A DNA stretch of 64,000 nt from Schizochytrium sp. CCTCC M209059 (Eukaryota > Sar > Bigyra > Thraustochytrida > Thraustochytriidae): the NCBI GenBank assembly GCA_000818945.1, contig KN805381.1:62001-126000 (forward strand), in the 5' to 3' direction. A program made the position numbers and the translations under genes. The first letter of the stretch is position 1. Every line of letters starts with the position of its first letter. A model generated the notes under the pieces. It saw nothing but the letters and a program-made list of their open reading frames with translations. It was not told the origin of the DNA and searched no databases. Shown here in pieces: positions 10,642-24,822 of the stretch.

Positions 10642-13600
10642 GACTTGGCATGACCAATCGCCTCAATGTCACTCTTGCTGAGGTTGAAAACGCGATCCCG
10701 AAGATCAAAAATGGCCTCCTTGGCAGGAAACTCGTGACCCTCGATAACGAAAAGGGTGCGCAAAGAGTTAACGACCCAGATCGAGCCTGGACGGCCACCT
10801 GAAGCACCCGAATCCTCCCAGATCTTGACGGGCTTGAGCGAGGATACCGCGCACCAGTGTTTCGGCACGCATCGTACAGATGTTACGTCAGGAGGTGTAT
10901 CTGTAGTTGTGGCGACCATACCGAGCGCCACGAAAGCAGCATTGGGCGGGACCGGACGCCAAGCGAAAAAGGGAGACCCGTGCTGCTGGCTCCATACTTG
11001 ATTGAAGCGGACAGGATGCGGCAAAATCCGGTTAATGAGAGGCATCATGAGCTCGCTCTGTCCAGAAACGCCCCAACGCTCGTTATCGCGCACCTCGAGT
11101 GTAAATTTAACGCCACGCACAGGGTCCGTCAGGGAGCTCTTTGAAAAGAAACCCTTCGAGGTACCTGGCTTGTCGAGAGCGCCGTGCGCGTAGTAGCCCA
11201 GGCAAACCTTGGAGCGGTTTTGCTTGAGCAGCGAGGAGTCGAGCTCAGGAGACCATACACTGGCCTTGAGTTTTGTCATCGCGCCTTGCGAGTTCCACAC
11301 GCGGCTAAAGTGATGCACCTCCTTGACCTTAACGCGAAATTGTGCCACAACGTCGGCTTGAAGAGCCCTCTTCTCCAAGACAATCTGCTGGCCGTCATCA
11401 CGACCGCCTACGAGCTCTCTGATGCGCTTCGGCTCGATAACAATGTCCGCAAAGTTTTCCGGTTTGATGAGACCACGCTCCGACATGGACGCTTCGAGAC
11501 GTCGATCGTAAAATGCCGCGCGGAATTCTTCGAGCGAGAGATGGCCATCCATGTCAGAGTCCAAATTTCGCATGATGGCATAGACCTGCTCGGGCCCCAC
11601 GCGCACACCAAGCCACTCGAGCGCGCCGTATAGCTCCGAGCACCCGACCAAACCATTTCGATCCGAGTCGAAAGCGCGGAAAGCGTCAAGAATAAACATG
11701 CCACGCTGATAAATGAGGCCGCGAATGCGACTAATGGTCGCGCGCTCTTCCAATAGACTGTACTCGTGGTCCACTGTGAAGAGACGATGCAAAGCCGTCT
11801 CGCGCACCGAGCGACGCGACCGGCGTCGACACTCGCGAACTTCCTCGAACCAGCGCTCGCGCGCGGCTGGCTTGTTCACCTGTAAGGCGCGAAGAAGCAT
11901 ATTCAAATGCCGCTCCTTGTAGTAAATTTCGCTGTTGATAAAGCGAAAAGTTTCGTAAAAGGAGGTCTCATGGTACTCGCTCGCGGATTTATAGCCCATC
12001 GTGGAGTCGAGAAGAGACTTGGTGTACAGGGAGTGCATGCCAACAAAGGTATTTCCGTTGCCGTCGAGCATTGGCTTGCCTTGACGTTGCCGCATGTGCA
12101 TAAGACCTCGAAGCGCTTCAGCTTCGTATAAGGAGAGCGCCGCAAAGTGGCGTCCTTCCTGCAGATGGTAAAACACCCGCTTCTCAATGAGTGTTTTGAA
12201 GGCGTTGATGTCAATGCCCTCGAATGCATCAAGGTTGATGTCACCGCCTCGCTGCAAAAGCTCCTGCAGGGACTCTTGCAACGAGCTCGCCAAATAATTC
12301 TCCAGTTGCTTCCGCTGATCTTCCCATGTTCTCGCTTCACCCTGATCGCCGGAACGCGCCAACTTAGACTCATCAGCCTCAATGGTCACGTCTTCAAAGC
12401 CAGCAATCTCGTTCCCAAGGCGCAAAAGGTCATCGGGCGCCACGTCTAATGCCAGCATGAGCTCGAAAAGCTCGTCTTTCTTGAGTCGCTGATCGCTGTC
12501 AATATCAAACATGTTAAACGCCCCAGAAAGATGGCTCCAGGTGTCCTTGGAAAGATGCGTTTGCGAAGCGCCCAAGAGTGTTGACGAGTTTGTCAAAGCG
12601 CCCGGATCTGGGACCCACTCCATGAGAATGATGACGTTCTTAATGCGACGGTGTGTGTGCAAGCTCCATCCTGGATCGTAGTGATTGCGGCTAATGTACA
12701 TGGACTGGGGGAAGGTAATGGGGACGGGCGATTCGGTAAGCTTGCGGTGCATCGCAAACTCGGAGCATGGAAAGAACTTCATGGCCGGCGCGGCGTTGGC
12801 TTTGCCCAAAAGGTCCACATCCCATGGGACAGGAGACTCGTCCTTGCGAGAGTACTTTTTCTTGACGTACTCTTCTGGCTCGAGCTGTTGGACTTTTTCC
12901 TGTTCTTGCTCTTGTTCTTGTTCTTGTTCCTGCTCTTGTTCCTGCTCCTGTTCTTGGACCTGCTCCGCATTGAACACTTGTTCTTTGGCCACCTCATCTT
13001 GCGACCCGACGCCCTCTACGCCAGCGAGCGTTGGCACGAGCGTTCCAGCTCGCGCCGCGACGCGACTGCGTTCCTCGGCGTCCTTGACCTTTCGCGTAAT
13101 GCTGGTGATTACCTCGCGATCGCCTTCGGAAGCAATGAGATCACTGTGATCGTTGACGAGATTCTCAATCTTCTCGGCAAAGGGCTGCGCCCGAGGTACA
13201 GCAGTGGCCACAGAGTAGTCGACACGCTCACGAAAGGCGTCGATCGACTTTTCTAGAAATTGATTCCCGGCAGCTGCATCGCCGCGTTCGCCGACCTTGG
13301 CCGAATTCCTGAGCACAAAGTGATGAGCACGCTTGCGCCACACATTACTTGTGCTCTGCTCGCAAAGCAAATTGAACTGGATCTTCTCCGACCTCATAGA
13401 GTTGATGACGAGCCATTCCGTCACTTCGCGCAGCCGCTCTGCAAGTTGAGGTGCTCGCTGCAGACTCTGCGCCTCATCACGCGATCGCTGCGATTCCTGC
13501 GCAGAGAGATTTTCGGCAGCAAGCTGAGAGATCTCGCTTGGACTCACAGTCTTGCCATGGCCAGCAGCAACCTGCAGCTTGATCAACATGTCGACTTCTG

Positions 13601-16600
13601 GAATCACAAGGAGTTCAATGGTTTGCCCGACGCCGATGCCGCGCATGCGGAAGGTACCCTGCGCATAGTCCCGAAAGGTCATATCCTTGCCGAGGGTTAG
13701 CGCTGCGCGGGCTGAGATCGCTTGCTCGATATCCATGCCGGTCGTGTGGACCTGATCGTAAAAGGAGAATCGACGGTCGGGAGCAATACCCGATCGATCC
13801 AGTGGAATGATTTTGCCCGATCGAGTAAGGACCATCTTGCGGTCTGCGCTGTCTAGAAAAACAACACCCTCCACATCCTCAGGAAGCCCGTTTCGCAGCA
13901 GAAAAGCGGCGACCTCAATGTTACTGTATCCGGTGACCAGCGCCCCGGTATCAATAAGAGCCTGATAAGCTGGTCGCATTGTAGCAATCGATCGCAGCAA
14001 ACTTTCCACGGACCAACCCCTTTCCACGAGACGGATCGACATCACGCTTGGATCGGTCAAATAATGAAGCATTTTGCCGTCCGATCCCTTCTCGTAGTGA
14101 CATACTCCAAACTCCACCGGCAAGAGGTCCGAAGGCGTTCCACTAAAGCCCAGTCGGCGCTTAAACATGATGCTGCCGCCAAGCTCCTGGCCGCAAGCAG
14201 AAATTTTGAGGCCGTGGTGTTGCAAGGTCTCCGGGAAGATGTACGTCGTGAGATAGTAGAGGATAGCATGGGGTGATTTCCGCAGCAAGCGATACAAGAC
14301 GCCCACTTGATAGGTGTCTGACAAATCGATCAACTGCAGCGGCCACAGGTCGTCCAGCTCGATTTCGCGCACGCCATCTACATCGCTGCTTTCCACTTCC
14401 TTGACTTCGTCTGAAGCCAACCCCTCGTCAGCGGAAACCTTGGACTCGGCGGCGACATCCGTCTTGGCACCGCCTCCTGCTTTGAAGCGGCGCTTCTGCG
14501 ACTCCACCTTGGTGCCCCGTACGCGGCCGCCCGCGAGCGAGACCCAACGAATGTACAAACGACTCGCCTCGCGTTTGATGTACGGTCCAACATCCTCCTC
14601 GAGGCGTTCGCGGAGATGACGCAAGAGCCAGATGAAGTCCGACATGCGAAGTCCCTCGTACCGGTAGGCAAGGATAGTAAGGCCAATGACAACGTCGGGG
14701 TGAGAGAACTCTGATGCCCGCGACGGGCAATCTTTACCGGTGAAGGGCACCGCCAAAAGTTTACGGTTCTTGGGCATGAGCGGGTCAAGAGCCATAAATT
14801 TGGCCAAGTCCGTCGCGTTGAGCAGACCGTACTTGACGCGGTCAATCTTGGCGAGTACGAACGGTGTAAACGTACCGATCCACTCGCGCGCGAGATTGAT
14901 CATTTTCACGTTTTCGTCGGTCAGGTTGCTATTGACAACCTCGGCGGCATTAGGGGCGCCCTTGGGGCCGCGCGTCATGTAATCAAGAGCATCCTGGTCC
15001 GAGATTCCATGCAAGCCGCGCATCGAGAGAAACAAGAGCATCCATTGGGCCAGCAGGCTGCGTAATTTGGCCGTGTAAAAAGATCGCGAAAGCAGTACCA
15101 AATGCGGCTGCTGCTGCATCAAGTTTAGCTCGCAACCCTTGGTGATCGCTTCGTTGATGCTCTTGAGTAGTGCTGCCGCGGACCGAGAGCTCGTGTAGTC
15201 CAGCGTCGTTTGACCTGCAGTCCGCGCGAAAAAGGCGTCAAGCAGGTGAAAAGGGATCATCCAGCGCATACCATCGTGACCCTTCACGTGGCTTCGCGTA
15301 AAGTCAAGGGGCACCTTGTTTCCGATGGGCCAGTTCAGTTCGGACCGGAGCGGGTGCAGAATGAGGTCGACTTCATCGAGGATGAGGACTCCATCCCGGA
15401 AGAGATCAAGGATTCGGCTGGACAACCGCATTTGCTCGCGAAGACGCGTGGCCTCCTCCTTGGTAAGCATTTTCCGTGCCTTGCTCGTGAGACTGAGGGC
15501 CTCCTTGAAAAAGGATCTGATGATGCTCGGTGCGCTACGCATGTCGTCCTCGGATTCGTACTTTGCCGCGTCCAAGAGATGCGCAGCCTCGACGAGTTTG
15601 AGAAAGAAACTCTTGAGTGCTGTGGGCGTGGTGCACACCACGGCGCGAGACTTGCGCGCAATGAGCAGCTTACGGTACATTTGGCGATCGACGCTGGTAA
15701 AACGATCAAACACAAAGGTGTATACCGGTTTCTGAATGATGGCCGAGAACTTGTCACGCATCACAGCCCGAGAAAACTCGAGAAGAGCATTGGGGACGAC
15801 TTGGACAACCAGCGACTTGCCATCGCCCAGGAGAAGCGCCAGAAGGGGGCCCACGACCGTGGTCTTTCCGGCGCCCATGATCATTTGATGGCACCGCGAA
15901 TCTCCGTTTTGCAGAGCGCCCATAAAGTCATACACCAGTTCAACCTGCGATTTGCGCAAAAGAATGCTGTAGGTAAATTCGAAGACAAGGAAACGCGGAT
16001 CCAGCTCGTAGCGTCCCTGGCCGGCCCCCGGTTGTTTGACGTAGTGACGCTTCGCGGCGAGCTCCTTGACGACAGCATCGCTCTTGAGCTGAAGTGCGGG
16101 CTCCGGGTCGGCAGAAGCCAGCGCACGGTAGAGATCGTGCGCGGCTCCAATGGCACGCAGGGTCTGCGCCATCCGGTTTACGCGCATGAGGGTAGCAATG
16201 CACATGTCGTGAACCTCCGCCAAGGTTTCCCGCGTGAGAAAGGGATTTAGCTGGGAAAGATGGAAGTCACCCAAGTTCGACATGAGATTGCCAACAAGAA
16301 GCTCAAACCAAATGCGAGGCTCGTTGCCACTGTACTGGTTGAGCAAGAATCCAAGACGCTTGCGCATGCCGTACTCGCCATAGGCGTCCTTGGTCGAAAC
16401 GTCGACCCAGTTGGCAAGATCCAGCACACTCGTAATGGATGCCTCGGCAATCTTCGTGTCCCGTTCGTAGAGCTGCTCGAGTTTGAGAATGAGATCCTGC
16501 ACCTTCGCGCGATCTTTTAACTTCTCAATGGTTGCACCGTTCGTAATTTCCTCAAAGGCAACCGCATCGTCGCGCATGCGTTTAAGCAAGTCAAGCGCAA

Positions 16601-19600
16601 TGTGTGACCGCGCCACGGCATGCTTGTCAACCTGCAAGAGGGCCTCGGGGTTGCCTCCTGGCACAAGATCAATTTTTGCAAGTCCGAGACTTTCGCGCGA
16701 CTCCTCTGAAACGTGTGCTGCAAGGCCAATCGAGTCAATCGGGGCTGTTGCAAAGGCGCGCGCTTCTTGTGCATCGAGCCCGACAACATTGGTTCCGCCT
16801 GGGCTCGTCGCCTCGAGCGGACCGAATTCGCGTCTCTCGAGCCCGAGATCGAGCACCCGGGGCGCAAGCCATGCACGGTCGCGGCGCGGGTTCGGGGAGA
16901 GTGGTAGGCTAACGTGTGTTCCGGGGCGCCATGGCGTGAATTGCGTCGTCGTAGGCGGCCATTTGATACTCGCCGTTTTGCTGCGTAGCGTAGAGTTGCA
17001 CTTTTCCAAGAGACGCTGAATCACGTTCTGACCTTTGAAAATAATCGTGAATTTGTGCTTGCGGTCGTCCTCGTACTTTGGCATATCGCGAATCAGTTCC
17101 GGGTTGTTGGCCAGGATGCGTAGCACCGATGTCATGGTCTGCGTCTTTTTGAACTTGTGTGGCGGCATCATGTGCAAGAGAACGCTTGCCCAGTTGAAAC
17201 AATTATCGTCATCCAACACACGCACCGACAGCGTACCCGTCATGAGCTCGTATAAAAAGGGAAATCCCTTGGAGGTCTTGCCACCACGGATCGAGACGCC
17301 CCGATTGATAATATCGTGAAAAAGGCGCAGACCCTCGACACCACTTAGGTCTGTCGGACGATCGTACGACATTGGCTTGAGCGAAGAGAATGCCCGCAAG
17401 GTCTTCCGCCAGGACGAGGCGTTTTTCCGGTCCTCCAAGGCCGTATCGTCGCGGACCTGATCGAAGCACACGCTCGGTCGCGGACGGGGAGGATGAAAGA
17501 CGATGAGTTCATCCGAGCCAGCTTGCGAGGTTTGCCCGAGCGCGGTAAGCTGCATCGCGTTGAGCAGGGCGCGACGGTTGAAAAGAATCTGACCATTGTT
17601 CCGCTTCGACGCACGCAAAAGGTTGCGTCCGGGCGCATTTAACGACACCTCTTCCAGCAAGGTCAACTCTTCGGACACCGAAAGACGGCAGCTTGCTGCC
17701 ACGCGACGATGTTTGATGGCGTACAAGGACATCTCCTGCACGAGATCCCAGGGGAGACGCATGATACTGCGAGCACCTAGCGTCACCAAACTGAGCTTGA
17801 GACGACAAGCATGCGCATCAGGATGCATATCGAAATTGAGACTACCCAAAAGATCCAAAATCTGGTCCTCTTCAGCTGTCAGCGGCGTGTCCGTCACGCA
17901 GGAGTCCGCGAGCCGAAAGGCGAGATCGTAGCGTCGGGCCATGAAGCGAAGCAGGAAGAGATAGAGTGCCGAGCTCAATGTTGGCGTAAAGAGAAACATC
18001 TTTGAGAGATGGACCGAATACAGATAGTGCCGCACATCTCCAAGGTTTGCATTCCACTCTGGACTTGTGCGATTCAGCACAAGCTCCGTTGCAAAGATCA
18101 TGTTGGGAACCACGGGTCGAGTGGGGTACGCGGTAGCGGCGACGAGAATAAAAAGTTCGCCCTTCCAGTTCTCCAAAAGAACTGCGTGTGGTAGGCCCCG
18201 AACGAGATCGACAATGCGAGGATCACGATTCGCACTCATAAAGAGACCCGTGTGTTCCTGGCTGAAAAGCTTGAGGTCCACGGGACCGCCCGGTTGGGAC
18301 ACCTCTTCCTGAAGACGAAAGGAGAGACGCACGCGTGGAAGCTCGACAAGGTCGATGCGACAGACGTCAGAGGGCGTCTGAACATCTGCAAAGGTCCAAA
18401 CGAGAATGTGGCTGAGATTATCGACGCGAAGTAAGATGCTCGACAGATCCTTGAGCGGGCTCGACGCGGGCGCGTGCAAGAGATTGAGGAGCGTGTGGCA
18501 TTCCTCCGTACCGGCTCGCGGGCCAGAGTCAATTGTCACGAACCGCCGCACAAGAGCGTATGCCTTGGAATTTCCGTACCCGCTCGTGTCATCTGGGCCA
18601 TGAGGAATGATTTCAACGCGCAATCGCGTTCGCGGCTTGATTACGCGGCTCAGCCGATCCTGTGCGCTGAGACTGCTCGTAGCATCTCCGCCTTCTCCGG
18701 ACTTGCTTGAATTTCGAATTTCCGCCTTTTCATATCCAATAATCGACTTGTCCTCGACGTCTTGCCAGAATTCGTACTCATCAAGCAGGGTCTCTGGCAA
18801 AAGACCTTTCAGCAGTCTCCCTGGCATGTACTCTTGGACACCCATTTCCTTGGTCAGGTTACGACTGATGACCAATGACGGTGACGGAGGACGCGCAGTC
18901 GTTGGCACCGACCCAATGCTCAAGACGGGACGCCCCGTTGACCACGACATGGTCGGAACCTCGCCAAAGTCGCCGAGGCAAAAGCGTGGGTCCGAACTGT
19001 AACAGAGCGAGCGGTACCAGCGCCGGCCATGCTCGAGGACCTCATAGACGTGAACGACACGTGGGTTCTGAAAGACAACCACTTCGAGCAGCGTCGGGGC
19101 CATACGAGCCTGCGGTGACGCTGCTGTAGACGCCTCGCCTGGTGTGTTCGGATCTTGGTAGAGATTGCGCGCCGGTTGCACTAGACCGCAAAGCACAGCG
19201 AAACTCTGCTTTGCAGCGGAAGCGCGTGGGAGAAAGAGCTCAACATGACTCAAGACTGTCTGCGCATAGGGCTCGAGCGCCTTTTGTACCCATGCTTCGG
19301 CAGGCTCGAGCGCACTAGGGAATGGTCGCTGAAATGGATTTGCGATTTCTGTGCGCGTGTCCGGATCCCATAACTGCACATCGTGCCGGCGACCTACAAG
19401 GCGCTTCCAACTTCGGTTCACGGTGTCCTTAACCTCGGCGCACTGCACACCGTGGCCAAGCGATGGGTCGATATCGCCAAAAACCTCACGAAAATCTTGC
19501 ATGTAGACAAATTTGTCGTCGAGAAGTTTCATTGGGTGCTTTTTCAAAGTGAACTCGCCGAGCTGCACATTAATCTCTGTGTCGACACTCTGCGTCGTGA

Positions 19601-22600
19601 CGACGCGCATCCACTCTTCAAAGTCGCGGACCTCTTCGGCAGCGCTGAGACAGCGCCGCAACTCGCTAACTTCGGTATCGGGCATGAATCGACCGAGACA
19701 GCCGGCAATCTCGGGAGACTGCCAGCTTCGGATGAGCATCTCGTCCTCGTCGCCCTTGGATTCAGTGACCATGCCGGCTTGGCGCTCATCCGTGAGACTA
19801 ATAACTTTGACGATCGCCTCCATGGTCTTGTTGCAATCCGCAGGGTTTGCTTCGAGCCAGCGCAAGATTTTGCCACGATGCTTTTGATAGAGCGAAAAGA
19901 ATTCGTTGGGCGAGATGCCCAAATTGAGAGCATCGTCGCTCTCGCCTTCGCCCTTCTTCCCGGCGCGCTTGACGCCGCGCGAAGCGCTCTCGGGATCAAG
20001 CTCCATGTGAAAGCGAAAGTTCACCGTAACGAAGATGTAGGAAATAAGAATGGCCGAGACCATGCGCCGATCAAGCTGGCTCTCCTTGGTGCCCAGGCAG
20101 AGGTATGCCATATGGGCGTGGAAAACGCAAGCGAGCTGCATCTTGCGCTGCTTGGTGGCCACGCGACACCATTGTTCGAGCATGGGATAAATGGAGGAGT
20201 CAAGCTTGTCGCGCAGCTTGTCGCGAAGTTCCCGTAAATACGGAATGGACGCTTCCGTCGTGCCTGGCAAATGCAGACCGCGCGCCATGGAACGCGGACC
20301 GCTGCGCGAGACGGCATCCCCCGTGCGCTGCACACGCTCCTGCTCGAGCTCGTCGCGCTCAATGAGGAATCCCATGTACTCGATCACGCGCACGACGAGA
20401 CGTGTCACGTAGAGGATAACTTGCGAGGAACCAGGAGAGTAGCGACCCACATCGAGCTCCATGGCGTAAAACAGCATGTTCTCGATCGCATCAAGGACGA
20501 CACGAGGCGAGTGCTGAAGCTCGTTAAAGAGGAGACCCACGGGTGTGGCGAGGTGAGCGCGATCGGACGCAGGCACAGTTCGTGGCTCCTCAACCTTGCC
20601 ATCGCGCTGCCACATGCCGGGTTCAAACAGGCAAGCATCTAGAACCTCTTGCAGCTTGGGCTCTGCAAGCGCAGATATACGAATCTGGTCCGCAAAGAAT
20701 TGTAGTACGAGAGGGATACGCAAGTATGGTGCTGTGAGATACTGCAGGAGCAGCTCCGAGTCGCTGGCACGAATCTTGTTACCAAAGTCGGGAAGGTCTT
20801 TGACGTGAAGAACATCGTCCTCGGTGTTGATGTTCTTCCCTGCCAGGTTGGATGGATTTGCGCCAGATGGAGGCGCGCGCGGCATGGTGTTGCTTCCGAG
20901 ACCTACAAAATCCAACAAAGACTGCAAAGTCGACTTTTCGATCTGAGCATCCGCGCGGTAGGTGCGAACGTACGCTGCACAAGCAAGCCTTTCCTTTCCA
21001 AAACCAGCGACGTCGAGACCCACGCGCTGCATCGAAGTCCCTTGAGGCGCGTCCGGAGGAGGTGCTGCATTGCCGTCATCGACAGGCTTGCCCACTGTCC
21101 AAATGAGACGCGCATCTGTAGCTTTCCAATGACGAAGCTCAGGGAGTGCATTTGCAGTCGGGGCCAAGAGAGACTTGAAGAGGAAGACGATGTCTCGGAA
21201 GAGCGCGAGCTCGGGATAGTGATCAACGAGCGCCGGGTCCTGGCCACCAAAGTACGCAGCCAGGCCCGGGATGCCCTTGGAGCGGTCAAAGCCCATCTGC
21301 ACGCAAAGCTGGTTCACGAGACGGCGCTCCGCATCACCGAAAAGCATCGAGTGCTCGAAGCGAAAGAGTACGTGATCGTTGCGGACGGCGTCCCGAAGGG
21401 CCGTGAAATAGTCGAGGATCTGCGTTCGCGCCGTGGTGAGATAAGGGTCAGCGAAAGCGAGAAAGCCGCTCTCTTCAACAAAGTAGCCAATTTCAAAGGC
21501 AAAAGGATGGACAGGGCCTGCAGCCTGACCATCGTAGTGCAATGAAAACTGTGAAGGGATATCGCATGCGTGAACGCGCACCACGCAATCGGCCACGGTG
21601 GCAATTGCGGCCATGGTAATGATACGCGCAGCATCAAAGCTCCGCGTGACCCGCACGGACAGTGCTGCGCTGACAAAGTGGCGACCCACGAGCTCGAGGA
21701 GGCGCAGAATATCCGCCTGGGTCTCGTAACGCATGGGCTTGGCGTACCAAAAACAATGGTCTGGGCGCTTGGGGTCGTTGCGGGCGAGGGGAAGCGGTAT
21801 GACTTGCGTAAAGAGGTGCTGAATCAGCGCGATACGGATGCAATACGTGTTGCGGATGAGATCCTTTTGGTTGTCGAGTAATGTGCAAATGTTCACGCAG
21901 TGGCGCAGGGTAACGGCCACGTCGGCAAAGTCCTCGATCGCGTCGGGGACGAGCGTGAGTTGCACAGGTCGCAAAATAGGAGGCGGCGCTGCGCCGCCGG
22001 CAAGGTGCTCGACACTGCAGTCACGACGAAAAGGGCCAAACATGGGCATGCACGCGGCCCAGGCGATCTTTCCGCTATTCGGAAAGCTCAGGGCGGGAGG
22101 CAGGTGACGGTCCTCGATCGGTTTTAGCAGGCCAGAAATGCGGCCGTCGATGTCGTTGATGAGCCCGGCAATCTGCTGGAGATGGTCCGTGGTGGTTGGC
22201 GAATTCTTCTCCTCGAGACTCCGCTTTGCCGCGTTGTCCGCAAGCTGCTGCAGTGCGGCCCGCATCGTAATAGCGTCCCCGGCATACAAGTTGGATACTC
22301 GGGACAGATCTTCTTGCATCATCTCACAGACCTCCATGCGCAAAAGCAGCGAAACGTGCTTGGCCTGAAAGGTAGTGAGTCCTAGGGAGAGCACGCACTG
22401 GCGCATGCACGCCTTGAGCAAGTGAAAGAAAGAGCCGTCGGCCACATCGCGCTGTGTGCGCATGTCCATCACCGAAAGGTCAAAGGAGGCGCGGTTCATG
22501 TACAGGTGCTGGCGCGAAAGGTATGGAAGCAGCGTCTCGTAAACCATTTTGGCGGTGTTCTTGGAATGGTAGTAAATTTTGGCCCGGAAAAGAAGGAACC

Positions 22601-24224
22601 AAAACGAAGCGTCCAAAAGACGCTCGCAGGGAATATCGGTGAGCGTGTAGCAAAGATTGCGCTTCATCTTACCCGTTTCCTCGTCGAGACGGGCCGCGTG
22701 GTAGTCGAAGCCATCCCAACGTGTTGCGGGGTCGCCAGCGCTATTTTGCTGCATTTGCTGTTCTTGTTCAGCAACAGGATGCCCTGTATTGCAGACAGAA
22801 AGCGAAAAGGTGCTTTCATGGCGCGTCAAAATGTACATGACGAGATGAGACACCACGCCGCGATTCCCTCCTACCTTGATGCGATTGGACGAGGCCGAGC
22901 GCGACGGCTTTGTAGGACGAGAGCTGTTTTCCTCTGGTTTGTTGTTGCCATCGTCCTTGGCACTGCTTGCAGTCGACCGCTTGCGCATGCTGTTGCGCTT
23001 GAAGCTCCGCCTGCTGCCACTGTTGCCGGCCCCAGAGGAGGAAGACCCGCTGCCATCTTCAGTATCATCGTCTGATGAGTCGTCGGAATCTTCGCCGAGG
23101 TCGACGATGGACGTATCCGAGGTCCAGCCGCCGGGAAAGCAGATGACGTCGCCGTTTCGCATTCCCCTCACCCGCTGGACGAATCCATGCAAAAAGAGGT
23201 GAAAATTTTGGTCCTGGTTCATCGGATTCAGCGGAAGGTTTGCGACGACCCAGCCTGCCATGGCAAAAGCGTTCTTCAGACTGCGCACGCCCCACTTATC
23301 GCCAAGCTTTGTCACAAGACGTTCCATTGCAAGCATGAAAAATTCGAGGGTCATGCGCAGCGACGTAAACTCGTCCGTCGGGTTCGAAGGCCACGTGCCT
23401 GAGATGTAACGATCTGCACACATCCCGATGAAGCCTGGATGTCTCCAGAGCGGCTCGCTCCCGATGATGAAGCCTTTACCCTGTGCTGCATTCATCGTTG
23501 TCGTGGGACCTGCTGATCCGCCACCTGCCTGCGAATGTGTCCCGACACGAACCGCGTTCGCCGGTAGAGCGCTTCCATTGCTCGAGCCACTGAGGCTGTT
23601 CTGACTGTGGAGATTGACACGAAGCGTCGGCGTGGCAGATACGGTCGATGTTCCTTCTGCTTGCGACGTTGCGGCCGATGCAGGCGCGGCGGCATGAGAG
23701 GCAGATGACGTAGAGGCAGACCTTCCTGATCCCGGTAGCGCCGTGGCGCCGTCTTGCAACGATGCAGGCAGCTCCTCGCAATAATTTTTAGGGATGAGGC
23801 CGGACTGGCCGCGGATCGATCCATACCACCACTCTGGGTCTTCGGAATCGACAACTTCAATCACATCTCCGGCTTTGACTGACAACTCGTCATCAGCGCT
23901 TGGCTCAAAATCCCAGATAACGCGAACGCGATTCCTGATTTTGGGTGTGGTCGTTTTCGCCGGTGGCGCTGGCGCCGGTGTTGGCGCCGGAGCAGGAGAA
24001 GGCGTGGGCGCAGGCGCGGGAGCAGCCTCGGCCTCCTCAACGACCTTGACGTAGTCACGGGGAAAGAGACCCTCTACGGCCGCGGCTCCGTCTTTCTCGC
24101 GTTTTCCTTTCCACCATCCCGACGCGTCATCGCTTGAGTCCGTGACGACAACGATATCGCCCGTCTCCAGGCTCACCTCATCGTCATTCTGGGCCTCGAA
24201 GTCGTAGAGCGCCTCTGCCCGCAT
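9747..24224 (-). CDS. Giant SH3 - DUF3638/DUF3645 - EF-hand - VPS62-like protein
   Basis: A 4,825-residue protein from a single exon. The frame is open 16 codons further upstream, but the first ATG is at 24224 and directly opens the first SH3 domain. Two SH3 domains (about 4-63 and 98-155) precede a very long central region. At about 2,782 there is a Walker-A-like GAGKT, at about 2,945 a DEVD box followed by LILHP, and further on a QVHTTGMD segment and a FRMRGIG arginine motif. Together these match the helicase-like DUF3638/DUF3645 family, often auto-annotated as ubiquitin hydrolase-like but of unproven function. A Gln-Glu repeat sits near 3,755-3,780. EF-hand loops lie near 3,903, 4,184 and 4,219. 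A VPS62/VPS13-type module (FNQVW, WRPVPP, VALG) lies near 4,400. The last 300 residues are polyglutamine and proline-rich. Confidence 0.85.
10428..10461. repeat. CAG/CTG microsatellite encoding polyglutamine
   Basis: TTG and CTG triplets on the + strand are read on the - strand as CAA/CAG and give an uninterrupted glutamine run near residue 4,590 of the giant protein. The mix of CAA and CAG codons at one end shows the run is partly interrupted at DNA level. Confidence 0.9.
10599..10641. repeat. Second CAG/CTG microsatellite encoding polyglutamine
   Basis: About 14 CTG-type triplets on the + strand, read as glutamine near residues 4,528-4,541 of the giant protein. It is separated from the other polyglutamine run by a proline- and asparagine-rich spacer. 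Confidence 0.9.
12895..12960. repeat. Hexanucleotide-like repeat encoding Gln-Glu
   Basis: About ten copies of a TTCTTG/CTCCTG-like six-base unit on the + strand. Read on the - strand they encode an alternating Gln-Glu run just before the EF-hand part of the giant protein, probably a long charged helix. Confidence 0.85.
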
Positions 24225-24822
24225 TTCGCTTGCTGTCTGTCTGTCTGTCACTTGCCTCCGCCTCTCCTGCAATCCGTCTCACCTTGTCTCTCCCTCGTCG
24301 ACTTCGGTTTGGCCGAGCGAGACCGCGAGGAGGACGAGGACGAGGACCTGGAGGCCCCGGAGGTCAGCGTCAGCTCGTCAGCTGTCGTGTTCTTGCTCGA
24401 CGTTGATTGATCAGTCGCTCTCTATCCCTGCTCGCCCTCGCCTGTCCCTTCGACCGAGGTCCCTGCGCGAGGCGCCGCGCGGCCCCGCCGCGCCGCTCCC
24501 GCTCTCCGCGCTCGCGCGCGGCCCCGCGCCGCTCCCGCCGCTCCCGCGCGGGCGTCGTTTCCTCGCTCGGGTTGGGTTTCTGCCCGCCGCCTTCGAGCTG
24601 CCGGGCGCCGAGCTGAGCGGAGAAGAGCCGAGGCGAAAGAATTGGGGTTCCGCAGATATTTTCCCATTTCCTCTCTCTCTCTCCCTCGCTTCGCAGCAGC
24701 GAGTGCACGCCGCGGCAGCAGACCCGAATCGAGGGGCGCAGACCCGAATCGCGCGGCGCCGAGCAGCATCGCGCGGGCGCGGGCGGGCGCGCGGAGGGAG
24801 CGAGGGAGCGGAGACGCGGAAG
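24225..24822. promoter_or_regulatory. Divergent GC-rich intergenic region
   Basis: About 600 bases between the giant gene (-) and the NFACT-R gene (+). Very GC-rich, with a CTGTCTGT tandem near 24232-24248 and a CT-rich tract near 24670-24690. The frame of the + gene is open throughout but lacks an ATG before 24823, and its translation is Arg/Ala/Pro-rich, so I regard it as leader. Confidence 0.45.

Noticed and set aside
24403..24822. Upstream start for the NFACT-R gene
   Set aside because: The frame is open but the only extra start would be TTG at 24403. No ATG precedes 24823.
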